Assembly (NCBI RefSeq): GCF_900302495.1
Contig: NZ_OMKW01000001.1
Location: forward strand, 620,001 to 684,000
Direction of reading: 5' to 3'
Source: Pontivivens insulae
GTDB taxonomy: Bacteria; Pseudomonadota; Alphaproteobacteria; Rhodobacterales; Rhodobacteraceae
Length of the DNA stretch: 64,000 bases
Translations under genes and position numbers: made by a program
Shown here: positions 60,501 to 64,000 of the stretch, one piece after another
Layout of the letters: each line of letters opens with the position of its first letter
Position numbering within the stretch: the first letter of the stretch is position 1
Notes under the pieces: generated by a model
The model's database searches: none
Seen by the model: only the letters and a program-made list of their open reading frames with translations
Told to the model about the DNA's origin: nothing

Positions 60501-63500
60501 ATAATTTCGTCTCGGAAGCAGATACCGAGATCTTCGTCGACGGTGGCGCGGGCAATGATGTTCTTCTGCAGCGTGCGGACCGGAAGGTGACGCTGCGTGG
60601 TGGTGCCGGTAACGACACGATCACTGGCGGCGCGGGGGCGGATTCCCTCTATGGCGATGCAGGTGATGACTTCATCTTTGGTGATGAGCAAGCAGCCGCA
60701 TTCGGGACCAAGAATGCGCGTGGCTATGGTGACGACGACTACATCTACGGCGGTGCTGGGTCTGACCAACTGTTCGGGCAATATGGAAACGACTTCCTGT
60801 TCGGTGAAGCAGGGGCGGATCAGTTGTTTGGTCAGATCGGTGACGACGCGTTGGTCGCCGGTGCTGGTGATGACAGCCTCTACGGTGCTGAAGGTGCAGA
60901 TGATCTGCGGGGTACAAGCGGCTCTAACTTGATCATTGGTGGTGCGGCCGTCGATAAGATCACGGGCGGCTCAGGTGCTGACCGGATCGAATGGACAATC
61001 GGCGAAGCAAACGATGTGATTGATGGCGGTGCCGGCGGGGCTGACCTTCTGGTCGCCAAATCTACCGGAACCGTTGCTGACAGCGTTGAGGTGATTTCGG
61101 ATGCAGCTACCGGCGAAAGCCGCCTGCTCTGGCAGGGTGCAATCCTTGAAACTCTGAAGGTGAAAGGGGTCGAAACATTCGATCTGACGCTTGGGGCAGG
61201 TGAAGATACGGCGAAATTCCACACGCTCAACAATGCAGTTGATGTTGCCTCTATCGTTGTGGAGATGGGCACTGGAAACGGCAATGACGGACAGAGCGAT
61301 CTGGTCACGATCATTGACGAAACGGGTGTCGACAATGTGATCGCGGCACAGGCGTCGCAAGGAACGCGGACGAATTGGGGGATCTACACCGTAGATACCA
61401 CCAAGCCGTTGGGAGAGCGTCTGGGTGCCGGGTCCCTTATCCAGAACATCGAGGTTGGGGGCCACTATATCACCTCCACCGCACAGGATACGGTCCGTGT
61501 CGAAACCGGCGAAGGCAATGATGTTGTCGACCTGTCCGCTGTGCGTCTTCCGATTGCCGATGACGGACTGATCCGCCATGTCGTCGCGGGCGATGGGGAT
61601 GACCTTCTTGTCGGTTCTAACCTCGTCGACTGGCTCGACGGGGGTGCCGGTGATGATAACTATAATGCCGGACTCGGGGCCGATATCTTCCTTGACCGTT
61701 CGGGCAATGACAGCCTGATCCATGACGCTTCCGCGCTCGCCGCTGCTGGGGAGCATGTGCGAATGGATATTGATGGTGAAGCGTTTGAGCTTCGCCATTT
61801 CAACGGCAGCACGATCACCCGTGCTGAAACCGAATTGCTGCGTGGGATCGACAACGTGATTCTCACGGGCACCGATCTGGACGACACGTTCAATGTCCAC
61901 GACTTCTCGCGTCGTCTCGTGATTGACGGCCGTGAAGGGTCCGACACCGTCCTAAACCGCGCTGATATCGGGGTTGAGCGGTTCGGCATCGAGGTGAATT
62001 CCACCAACGTGGTCAAATTGGACGCAGCGGTAACTGACCCGGGCAGCAACGCAGTGCTCGTGGGCCTTGATCTGATCGAGGTGACCCTTGTTCCGACACC
62101 TACGGCCATTACGCAGATCCAGCCGAAGGTCACAGTCGTGCGTGGACAGACTTCCGGCGTTGTTGGCACGGTTCAAAGTTACTCGAACACCACAGGTATA
62201 ATGGCGCTCAGCGATTTGACCGGCATTCCACAGCATGGTGAAGTCTTTGAAATTGTTGGCCGTGCCGCGTCTACCCCGATATCGGTGAACTTTGCTGTCG
62301 ATACGACGACTGGCCTATCTGTTGGTGATATCCTTCAGCGTCCGGCAGCGCAGACGAATTATGATACCGGGGCGTATTCCGTTCTGCGTATCACGGCAAT
62401 CGATGCACAGCTCGGCACGATTGTGGCCGATCTGGTTTCAGGAGAGGTGTTGCCCGACGGAACACAGCTCACCAACGGATCCGCGACCATCAATGCGACC
62501 ACTTCGGTGCTTCGCCTCGCCGCAGTTCCGCAGCAAATTACGGTTGCAGCCCTTGCGGGTGTCGCCGTGGGGGATCTGTTGATCGGCACTGACCTCGACA
62601 AGAGCATCTTCCGTGTGAGTGATCCGAACGACGGTACGGGTACGGTGTTGGAGCTTGTTGACGGTCGCTGGCAGAGCGGCATGACCGCAGCTGGCAAGAC
62701 GCTGACCGCTTTGGCAGGTGATGACGCGGTCGCTGGTATCCTGACGTCGGCAATTCAGACCGATTACATCTACAACGTCAGCGTCGAAACCGATTTTGCT
62801 GCGTCTGTCGAAGATGGTCTGAAAACTCAGGTCGAGAAGAAGATCGCTGCGAATGAGCCGGTCATTCTGTTCGCCGACATCGGTGGCGTTGCACGCGCCG
62901 TGACGATCACGGCGATGACCGATGACAAGGTTACAGTGGTGCCGGCAGACGGCTCTCTGGCTCTGCCTGCCGGAACGGCGTTGTACGATTTGCGCCCTGG
63001 CGGCACGTCAACCGCGAACATCACCGATTATGACATTCGCTCCGCCGACGCGGCGCAGCCGATCCTTGTCCTGTCGCAGAGCAATGCAGACGGCACACGC
63101 GGATATGTCGAGCAGACACTGCTTGGCGGGGGATCGACGACGCGGGTCTTCGGTGTGATTTCTGATGCCCTTCAGGGTGGTGCACTGTCGCTCTTCACAG
63201 CACAGGGTCATGAGGTTGTCGTGAAGGCCTTGAATGGCAGCAAGGGCCAGATAACATTTGCCTTTGGTGGCCTTCTGCCGGGTCAGAGTGGGGACACCAA
63301 TGCGCGCGTCGCCTTCTCGGATATGGCGCTCTACGAATCCGCCAACGATGTCGCGATGGGCACAAAGCCGATTCTGCGTCTTGGTCAGATCGCCGATGCG
63401 CAGTCCGCGCCAATCTCGGTTGTCGCAGGGCGGACTGTTGCGCATGATTTCGGTGACATTACGATCAACGGAAACGGCAAGGTGCGCCTCTCGGGCCTTG

Positions 63501-64000
63501 CTGAACAGTTCTATCAGGGCCAGCGCGTGGCTGTTCTCGATGGCTCTGCCGCCGCGACAACTGCGATTGTTGAGAGCCAGGAACTTGACGTTAGCCGCCT
63601 TCACGTCACGCTGACGGACAGTGGATCTGATGCGACGACAATCCTGCAGGGCTTCAATTTTGATGGCCATGTGGTTGGGTATACGCCTGCGGCGGATGCA
63701 GTCGTGATGGGCCTCGACATCGCTGTCGTAAAGACACCGCCGGGCTTCGAGGGGCTCTTCATCAAGGGTCAGGATGTCTACGCCGTTGATCCTACAGTTG
63801 ACAAATCAGCCAATCCAACGGGTTGGCGCACGCTGCTTGGTACGGTGGAGGTCTACAAGGCCGGAGCGGGTGAGCTACACATCAAACTTGCACCAAACGC
63901 ACCGACCATCGGCTTTGGAACCATGCTCTACAGCGAGTTCAAGGCCGAGGGTGCTGCGGCGCATACCGGATCGTTCAAGATTGATGATGCGAACAGGATT
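39560..64000 (+). CDS. Giant LEPR-XLL / DUF4347 / RTX surface protein (5' part, at least 8147 codons)
   Basis: The reading frame from the ATG at 39560 (GGAGG lies about 8 bases before it) shows no stop up to the window end, 8147 codons, so the protein exceeds 800 kDa and continues further. The start has a basic stretch and then LEQRVLLSADL, an LEPR-XLL-like motif (Q for P), followed by a domain with IHWLTHG and LMLYGCDLADG that matches DUF4347 (about residues 110-220). Most of the rest is made of diverged beta-rich and helical modules, including a recurrent ELPF.G.SL.DLTGL motif, a leucine-proline hinge at about 5300-5400 and an RTX nonapeptide block at about 6970-7140. It probably is a secreted adhesin or matrix protein using type I secretion with the adjacent TolC homologue. 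No C-terminal secretion signal is visible because the gene is cut. Confidence 0.92.
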   Translation, partial: MNRMLRKRGPGRRRVKLQVESLEQRVLLSADLIPLAPELPEDERPIEREAEAPAPSPFATSQDTVQTEQAEPRELALLDVRSGGLQALIGALEEAGFSAEDGAKRQYVLVDSADALVQALDNSGPRDAIHWLTHGMEAGQKVGEHLMTADLSEDDPIVAALREALAPGADLMLYGCDLADGLLPQRLAVLTGADVAASTDATGDLALGGDWELEAAWGRIEAQALNLTGATGVLLDAVSVRNAELIDEIIQLNNAVFTAIDGLADAFEPSAGNPITLPNDANWGTNGDPGQWLANGLKSGVEALIKTLNSAARDAAIAQRTTLLTEAGPSVTDTSGLSAAARANIVDTYRSTLQDVPPFSSATGAATDAVRTTFKSALESLVVAGTFSGMTATQKNDALDALADRVLGMVNGVSFDFAGTANPGESLLKIGFISSGNMAGLPDNMVPGAAWTGLGLGLFQPASAAGMAKIVSRTDILFGSGATTSTSASSISLELSPAQSLAIEAVRTTTGAASVSEVQTLAITPLAGIGYKLNVAGTTLATDLLAAANMDVLVAALQAADGYASAAFEVSNTAGNLTLTWKENGVVANVATLTPATAKYDVAQSHLAIDPVVELDRVRLYVTTDTGGTGHAAWVARLPLDFGESSIQKVFSGNYLIGKVTAGSTVPSYTLDKTQLVGTSTPDSIIQMRNARDGVASAWIDADWAVDTLDRLPSEHPVGADGMSMMGLAALLRDVSETNVVGGDKRIVTPGLDPTVIPESQLPVLRIGQSTGDDTSDIQNVASLAGVGRADGALPKLIAAISDRVADAWGALDPADRTAASLQTIANSIVAADFREENLIDDALLGYATGTGPILSYTAATKTLALDLTGFELREITTARGMLDEIAMFRGLGEREMLATVGVDVGLSYAAGTTAATGQYDITLRMTPSIPVAAGADPVWGKLDSELPGDPSVLLGQADGGTGQVLTFEITQRVDYDTTDFDLTTHAADGEIKFDLSFGDPRGEGSIAFHALGVLNKTYTLNFSGAGSLADMRAADTATAGFLDTDAATQALYQLKLSTLDSGFGEAWLSALKGVAELSATVPPLGMSIYDLVTTAIGADDLDQWIDSNVAEAIETRVAADELADLVADLEALTGFTLTGSHSAGFVVDFEISDVSLPLRTLDFSGIAALSLAVGGALSARQVTPKLSAHARAEIKLVTRNGKLVFDTKFEDVDTPLEVSVVMDQGGGSYDAATLKNPTTTISGNTALTVDLGGIGAVTSTAAGFALSAKLETVGGNGTTDAGNTTLPGGAQPLMTIDTAQAEAAWLMNMPVTLGGEATTLRFEAGDFAELSQDGVSRFLVNDADAELRQAITDVRDELTDGWLTGAGDADNRLLALLKSSVAMTGGQSGFMTAPMPVLGGRSFLDILDSEGAVANDLAANLLDDVVAALAGAQTAANNAVADPRQLAALVTSLDAITGMTGTVTQADNLLNELRYSLSLDDVISNTKTTDVADLFDLSATGITLTGAKLQDQLRLFTDLDIAVDIGIRRVGSQFESFVEISDIKGGMALSLDTGGGSNPADGVRIIRASQDVNSVFSATVGNEVLQLNDSGSSVLVFNPTFHFAADGSDLSDGVIADVTGEVRMTVSAGTSGGTGGTETTVGVSLIDTDLTRLDRIAAFTDGTVAGAGVDANYQSRSLGSLAVGNGQTITADDDLQQAVIDLAARVDGTLFGDVLNVEVPFSGGQTLLQIATQNGAKPLSDVLGLDLLRDYLRDNGTMGSEALTGVVDQLTTELRKVPGFVNAPNPISLRYDILPANGSGPVQPPRLILELNPVIDVAYTASADFDAATLEKLLGLDVVIGATGATASGAAILRLTPKLVVALTGDTSDIYLGAATAMGFGVRDAATGDETKLSLNTVTGGASQVTIDGSAIDFTFSGGEVSLSGGGEQARASVNLGAMWGQLGTVATATTLDMSKLSAELEATAQATGGPAAAPVAVKFERSVTTPDSAVSSAAAANAATVEAAAPPSLSEVLAPALSGLSGFDLSSLSDELGKALTALTNSDFSATGTDVLHQELPLIGRSLAEMIGYDAGIKVITDAIKDAPSTAAGQLQQILNEALSSIAGGAISVVVEVPDVMDGVTRNMMSVIIEMRAPSNLSDVDDIGLAQFADLLGIPLPESVTTADLEVVLTGTVGRFERVLTIQSAQPSTLGTPYELSEGDAIQWVDADGQVQAEGVVRSVLVSTGQVELRVEYQSWDDAADRSGWTLERLALDADRNTLKLPVTDTIFHGRTHDNTLTLSSVAGLAVGDRLTWTDGGSQVRAYGVITSISGLDVDVDWSLWDDSDRTGWTLAASGPALTATAVSTGSATQGVGGLLGQVRVDIDLRTALVDYTVQSSNGAQAGSYFQVVRNGVIAATGSLAGTLDDSNRVGLVVATGTLEAGDTISIYDSPAAGTLRAALTLTTVDVVPLVLLDTFGTRVGAEAALNLADADDLLRFDLPLLGTLGAAIAVDGNGDTELAKARIAIAMGGEEPGWTAVLPSIGGTSMQPRMTVDLKSDATLDVKATLGGTTADLGQATLTADLTDGTFTAPAMVLEAGDLVTAARDVFNTGIAGWSDMETLETAFSLLADMVLGNPDGATDLLDTVLPGIGQSIEDLTGLRAALRAAEQAIALNKDRAPEFAAQIIHDAMTEAGNPLLFAPDELVVRVSEGSAGRLRLEIDGTRILEGMIDLGLDLSALSGGALFGLDDPSLITVAAREAQLRYALEAALNIDVEIPAGATSANAFVWTNGGPEDLLTIKALGQMGPADVSFALNAGSLGTYGLIADGSQVVFAKDNAGAITDASLSSQLAANGATFKVTRQAGGALAVSADGNLTASIDLFRDFNGEKKRIEFVDASGATITPFENATLDVGVGWANGLQQTVDITNLPAGFVPDLRSLLIPQLDEFSALSIADLRALNAKIQEWVENGGGESFLELELPIAGRSVNDLLPVAEIFDAIDGGLALAAAASDPANALLQVEAEVNKKIAALTGWTNPPVFALTLGAQPGSAWTLGAPAQSVEMKLTFDDTLNESANLALDLADLIDGGTDGVVNAGLSARAELSAGVSGTIVMGAELPIDRSQRTLGDLAIDDDLIKPRLYIGDETQLDLTLSAESTNVSGAVTVGSGAGAVGVFVKDGRIALTNQAGDGPMTLSFAIDDSPAGRHLISGTTLQSGQITALTGATTPVTLVTLSQPAALGGSVRVVNVDLFDRLSLQGTASDWNAAATGAYGVITAAGSQILLDGDQSAQLKSNDTLRRVFANSALSATAPTVSAGASQVDLTLAAGNADRFDSFSHVLVSFTQGGVDRSFALPILGQPSTGSVLTVAVPPGVWTGNWTNVVVEAVDNDGTRSAGASTANSIDIGSSEGIAFTMTLDPATSGSILNGLSPLADASGAGVSDLTFGEAGIAARVLDVDATTGEVTLILFGLTEAGDGLVRGGDLSALQAALNGSVIALGDLPVFDRTQLVPTLDGEIAIDLDFKTTVGNITVASLDATAALPDLTNVATLPTYDLASMLGTVSFTSAGLQNTVSNALDALKSMTPAELVGHMRTALKLMVDGSGEGAFLDIELPFAGQTLDEITGLRAKLQTLLDALTAAGDPDNLGDWAALAAKRAGLPEDALTLNYVETQPTNPGDPVTWAIQVSLKLEQLFEEAITVALDLADLGDLGPIAGSVLDGGFALGGSVFGTAALNLDVELVGKAGSLAADARLLTSSGLTVGVGMEIETGASSTITLSSQSSGLLNVLGTGFDPEFSLSNAAVWLDANPQSREVTLTVNRGITPLQDTDFPVGRAIAQDGVFGLVQSWDHTTGTLVLLAPVDGLNTTDPLFVVDANGAVPTVAGFTVTEIVQAAATILTASLGGADAARYIEVGDVLTSNGWTGTVGAIAATDGTVTLNVEEGGSALSGSPDRVIRFADGTDVPQASFAATVGILGTDKVNASAIQGTRAAAAGVIETLVTVSLPGGVTTAALVGGYLVDDNGRVFEVVEASGATALWLAPINHAVAPVADSVFGAPTLEFASATDVSLVPGIERIEFAVTAAGQGVIGSWLDDARWLTDGSGNWYEVTAWDRTRGTVELRADDGAPTPTGDLSVAGLSAELGAVSNVIARPGQASVTIGVVDADNDGYIVLGSAEPTSEITASETTNGWLIPMSAADLAKFATATHVRQQIGAAQTDGSGVLEARILGVEDGKLLVDASGQGFVGTATFTPVTRTALGTAVLDAADDAWTLSVDMGGTTLTQPESAYSLRIDNGGSYTTVSSDLTFSGSTVSFVMDDATYAQLDASTAWQLKAPDTTNPGGVVKVHEHDFTSASAVEALTIDNAALSALVSAGDVVQINGVIVTVTGVVGDEVAIDVTDIAAATVATGVTNAETVSARRIALGSSPAAQATPEASSARYQVLSTDGDGLRVGDAVVGTQTGAKGEVLKIANGKVTLKVESGTFRAESGGVAGDKLQRPAESIVLSAQSSGELGLFLPMQIGFSATDKAVGVVSARASFEGANVSLPEVTVPTSLTDYLTAKYRDVAGDVAALKEGLSYAQVIDGILFALDAMMGSDGQPGLIDAELPFLEKSLADLTGIGAIRAQFESLRNAPAQSLGKMEMLLSDALNAILPQPAGATAPTVAVALEPYTTQGGTTDKLRLSMSVTDYGFDRTISMDVDQDDLSNELFGGADLGPLAFSAGATVVAQAKAEMNFDIIFGIDTSVPVGQRPPAQVFLGQNTGLSVAVDALKLIPRGETSIDLGVAAGTIAIADDAEIALTAGTMTVSGLDSADDYTTLVGKQLKQGSAYFVIESYYQGTGTDDGWMKLRVSDGKPEAGGADIQYSERAGDIVGSEIVSDSGTESLRVHVRDQAEGWEDGIAEWDEGDPVLASVSTLLLSDGSIRTFDGTPLLGSNSISAIRLNADSQVAALSLANALTVGTAPERGTVINFGGGVTAVVVSTFDAANPSALVVAFNGSVAPVEQLVSYDLPLSLQNDAVMDLPGTDHAKITQLGVSEDGSRLTARFTITDASGTALSGAAAKTVLEGLDIGQVWKDSSNQQYRVAGIEKQAGTVELYIIDNPISPLPALAAPSVKYTAGSTPVLAQDMFEGVSLTPTSVEVTAEGIKYSFGAGTDLSALKTAIDAAGLTLSIAGGTVSKLDVTLKEDRGLLIVKSKAVPMGTGAKWTIDTVPSIASATLRELLTDTAAANLRDDPIYFSLRVAGQDNADYVLYAGEDGAGENSFGDDATGLTKVAKFWNAEGTANTSGFGAIPPSVSTSFSGMRMRFALPLELSGSVADIELPAIEIPNFDFDFDLPSINFGVGIPSLPSFELPGLFSLPGIDLPDLPNLPSLPSLPSLPSITLPSLPSLPSITLPDFPISLPDLPDLPGLPGLPGLPTFDFNLPDLDLSGALLGAMNFDGTLSLTELLEIIEEVSSQFTTPGAIGNVALTTEVPVLGFSIDSKTQLVGAFQAIQNAVANLDGSFLKLESILDAELGELGFEPGEGAESRAKVERVDYDGGGDRNDLVIGVNIQRSFLETLDLSVSLEALLAAANLPAELSALVDLSGDLKVDIGLTAGLQIDIGVNLENIKKPIVFIGSGANAFVDLDLETVSAALSASILSNSVEVTTNTTNAEKLNIYTTGDDTTKTVKLGLSNTTDGTNERIIRLKDATRAITTLGSAKVFSKYPVPAVSAGPIAVSSPLITSDEKVRVDAPVYGSLNFSGIGVPAFETKLFDLSISFNPAPTNGTMSPAFFADVGGAAANGADDNYVYLNFTMADGITELTSGFLSNIQSLGATTFDIKAVARAIKTFVSITKTQIAQDIITADIPLVEQSIDDMMKVNAILDLLDDAADDIISAAGTNTGNLDALNTQLHNALFKGVSDPGLNLNARLVFDMSGGSPIANGIALDFDIGLIALGMAHGLSVQNTFNKRIRPSDYLPQNELNALRALGVDIDVEIAPIDMQLDFDLGLKGGLQVTFDTFANLDPTVTVKEGSGVFFDMAARAHVAEAELSAGLTFVPGAEISATVLDATLAIDRDGDVELDAAGNIIDDGAARLEYSLDQDLILTGAAANGQTGASAKLAGQAALLVPTYFPTRSNPLTGSDALVTDDWLAAESNRYALYQDGDLPDFVQRNSIFVGYDLANLLTGDNPADYISYYVPNPMPQMGLGMFIEDPLLLVQGLEKLLTALDAQLRRAPIFQLDLPFVGDAISRGADFLSSTLIDPVNGALGDLSSLIKAEKARNGGQFTTVDLIQFGLFELFEEVNDATGIRFVDADGNEIRHYNQVDVELTDNYDDLMVNVRAMGDIFPPIQIDLDVDGAVPGLPLSFSSDAGITLGMQYDLALGFGVSFIDGALDFYIDTEANPNRPEELVLEFYGDIADDAKITAELGFLQFEIENLRKGGVKELTAALTGDILDPGTVADDGRLSLLKELKGISFSDIFKAEFNAGVDVSLGAVSSFGGNADFPRFLTDIHYSQVFAKVDLSKPMDQAVFGAPPEVELADMRLDLGKFISDFAAPILKEVQKITKPIGEALGPIVDPLPFVSDLLGSPTSVLDMIEMFGGKGVAKYVKFFKVVKAVIDIVNSIPTDADGVMINFGSYRFGDAGDVRKPITYDNNKQRQQTKTQNVDPLAQSKSGQTTAGANSKPSSNTSNKKASGKTTGFLSKLKGVEGLRFPVLEDPMTAIGIFTGASNVDLVVFDVPTLEISASVSKDIWIWAPFLSANLSASVTARANLSFGYDTRGLNLYRDTGWSSPEYLFYGLHARDWNDDGSERTELEIDLEMSAAAQIGGNYLVMSVAAGIRGGIYGEIDFDLNDVANREGVYDGKVYVDELAYIFQRDPLGLFDVSAEFRAKVEAFVSIRLELLFTTITIFSRTATLVDVLIWRFDYHKHFQLAPLGEVDGNGVLTVFTSNDDDKIDIHQTNDGRILVDVAGDTQRFENVREVYIAGQGGNDRIFIADTVKNAKIRVLLGDGNDNFVSEADTEIFVDGGAGNDVLLQRADRKVTLRGGAGNDTITGGAGADSLYGDAGDDFIFGDEQAAAFGTKNARGYGDDDYIYGGAGSDQLFGQYGNDFLFGEAGADQLFGQIGDDALVAGAGDDSLYGAEGADDLRGTSGSNLIIGGAAVDKITGGSGADRIEWTIGEANDVIDGGAGGADLLVAKSTGTVADSVEVISDAATGESRLLWQGAILETLKVKGVETFDLTLGAGEDTAKFHTLNNAVDVASIVVEMGTGNGNDGQSDLVTIIDETGVDNVIAAQASQGTRTNWGIYTVDTTKPLGERLGAGSLIQNIEVGGHYITSTAQDTVRVETGEGNDVVDLSAVRLPIADDGLIRHVVAGDGDDLLVGSNLVDWLDGGAGDDNYNAGLGADIFLDRSGNDSLIHDASALAAAGEHVRMDIDGEAFELRHFNGSTITRAETELLRGIDNVILTGTDLDDTFNVHDFSRRLVIDGREGSDTVLNRADIGVERFGIEVNSTNVVKLDAAVTDPGSNAVLVGLDLIEVTLVPTPTAITQIQPKVTVVRGQTSGVVGTVQSYSNTTGIMALSDLTGIPQHGEVFEIVGRAASTPISVNFAVDTTTGLSVGDILQRPAAQTNYDTGAYSVLRITAIDAQLGTIVADLVSGEVLPDGTQLTNGSATINATTSVLRLAAVPQQITVAALAGVAVGDLLIGTDLDKSIFRVSDPNDGTGTVLELVDGRWQSGMTAAGKTLTALAGDDAVAGILTSAIQTDYIYNVSVETDFAASVEDGLKTQVEKKIAANEPVILFADIGGVARAVTITAMTDDKVTVVPADGSLALPAGTALYDLRPGGTSTANITDYDIRSADAAQPILVLSQSNADGTRGYVEQTLLGGGSTTRVFGVISDALQGGALSLFTAQGHEVVVKALNGSKGQITFAFGGLLPGQSGDTNARVAFSDMALYESANDVAMGTKPILRLGQIADAQSAPISVVAGRTVAHDFGDITINGNGKVRLSGLAEQFYQGQRVAVLDGSAAATTAIVESQELDVSRLHVTLTDSGSDATTILQGFNFDGHVVGYTPAADAVVMGLDIAVVKTPPGFEGLFIKGQDVYAVDPTVDKSANPTGWRTLLGTVEVYKAGAGELHIKLAPNAPTIGFGTMLYSEFKAEGAAAHTGSFKIDDANRI
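42800..58200 (+). repeat. Diverged motif repeats inside the giant protein
   Basis: Variants of a motif like (E/D)(L/V)P(F/L/I).G.S(L/I).D(L/I)TGL occur at about 42806, 43750, 44705, 45722, 47440, 48435, 50330, 53313, 55925, 57055 and 58173. Several neighbouring copies are about 940-1020 bases apart, i.e. units of about 315-340 residues. Longer gaps (1.7-3.0 kb) contain extra beta modules. The unit also holds a serine and alanine-rich domain with DLAD or LADLGD motifs. Divergence is too high for DNA-level repeats. Confidence 0.65.
55468..55800 (+). repeat. Leucine-proline triplet hinge in the giant protein
   Basis: Here the protein has a repeating LP-x pattern for about 110 residues, with units such as SLPSLPSLPS, TLPSLPSLPS, DLPDLPGLPG and GLPGLP interspersed with ITLP and FDFDLP. 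A proline at every third position favours an extended left-handed helix, so it may be a rigid or flexible stalk. It lies between the repeat part and a helical domain with ELLEIIEEVS. Confidence 0.8.
60480..60990 (+). repeat. RTX calcium-binding repeat block
   Basis: The translated frame shows a series of GGxGxDxLx-like nonapeptides: GGAGNDVLL, GGAGNDTIT, GGAGADSLY, GDAGDDFIF, GGAGSDQLF, GQYGNDFLF, GEAGADQLF and others, ending with GGSGADRIE. A second small group around 61590-61720 has GDGDDLLVG and GGAGDDNY. They form a calcium-dependent beta-roll. They sit in the middle of the visible part of the protein rather than near a C-terminus. They support type I secretion. Confidence 0.9.

Noticed and set aside
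1-64000. CRISPR array, tRNA, rRNA or intact insertion sequence
   Set aside because: No regularly spaced direct repeats, cloverleaf-like sequence, rRNA-like stretch or transposase gene was recognised by eye; a tRNA scan was not possible.

Overview
The window looks like chromosomal DNA of a marine alphaproteobacterium of the Rhodobacteraceae (Roseobacter group). This is inferred from gene content and protein style: a PuuD-type urate hydroxylase, the arsR/aqpS/arsC/arsH arrangement known from Sinorhizobium, a glutathione-dependent formaldehyde dehydrogenase, many family-32-like and family-61-like glycosyltransferases, and a giant RTX protein with an LEPR-XLL type N-terminus. No rRNA, tRNA, CRISPR array, intact insertion sequence or replication origin was seen.

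Layout. (1) 1-2.9 kb: purine and creatine nitrogen salvage, with 5-hydroxyisourate hydrolase, membrane urate hydroxylase with a cytochrome c tail, and a convergent creatinase. (2) 3.0-5.3 kb: an arsenic resistance locus with arsR divergent from aqpS-arsC-arsH, around a near-perfect palindromic operator. (3) 5.3-7.2 kb: a beta-hydroxyacid dehydrogenase and an App1-type lipid phosphatase. (4) 7.2-25.5 kb: a large glycan locus with three genes carrying family-2-like transferase domains (one holding three such domains behind a degenerate family-32-like domain), two family-32-like enzymes, a family-61 and a family-4 enzyme, an acyltransferase, a GSCFA protein, two methyltransferases, two paralogous P-loop proteins of unknown function, a MarR-like regulator and a UDP-sugar epimerase. 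No flippase, polymerase or export ATPase gene lies in the visible part.

(5) 25.7-29.3 kb: exported proteins, namely a von Willebrand factor A protein, a cysteine-rich partner and a cupredoxin lipoprotein. (6) 29.3-37.8 kb: mixed housekeeping genes: an integrase-like relic, formaldehyde dehydrogenase, an AbrB-family membrane protein, ArfB ribosome rescue hydrolase, a queuosine-precursor transporter behind a clear preQ1-I riboswitch, a PagL-like protein, a HAD hydrolase, a nitroreductase, a DMT exporter and a PhoD-like phosphatase. An 18-codon ORF with a perfect Shine-Dalgarno sequence sits between the transporter and arfB.

(7) 38.0-64.0 kb: a TolC-family lipoprotein followed at once by one reading frame of at least 8147 codons that runs off the window. 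The giant protein has an LEPR-XLL-like N-terminus, a DUF4347-like domain, many diverged repeats, a leucine-proline triplet hinge and an RTX calcium-binding block. It is probably a type I secreted surface protein that uses the adjacent TolC homologue. The most unusual items are the giant protein, the multi-transferase fusion with a damaged DXD motif, the paired P-loop proteins, the riboswitch and the tiny ORF.
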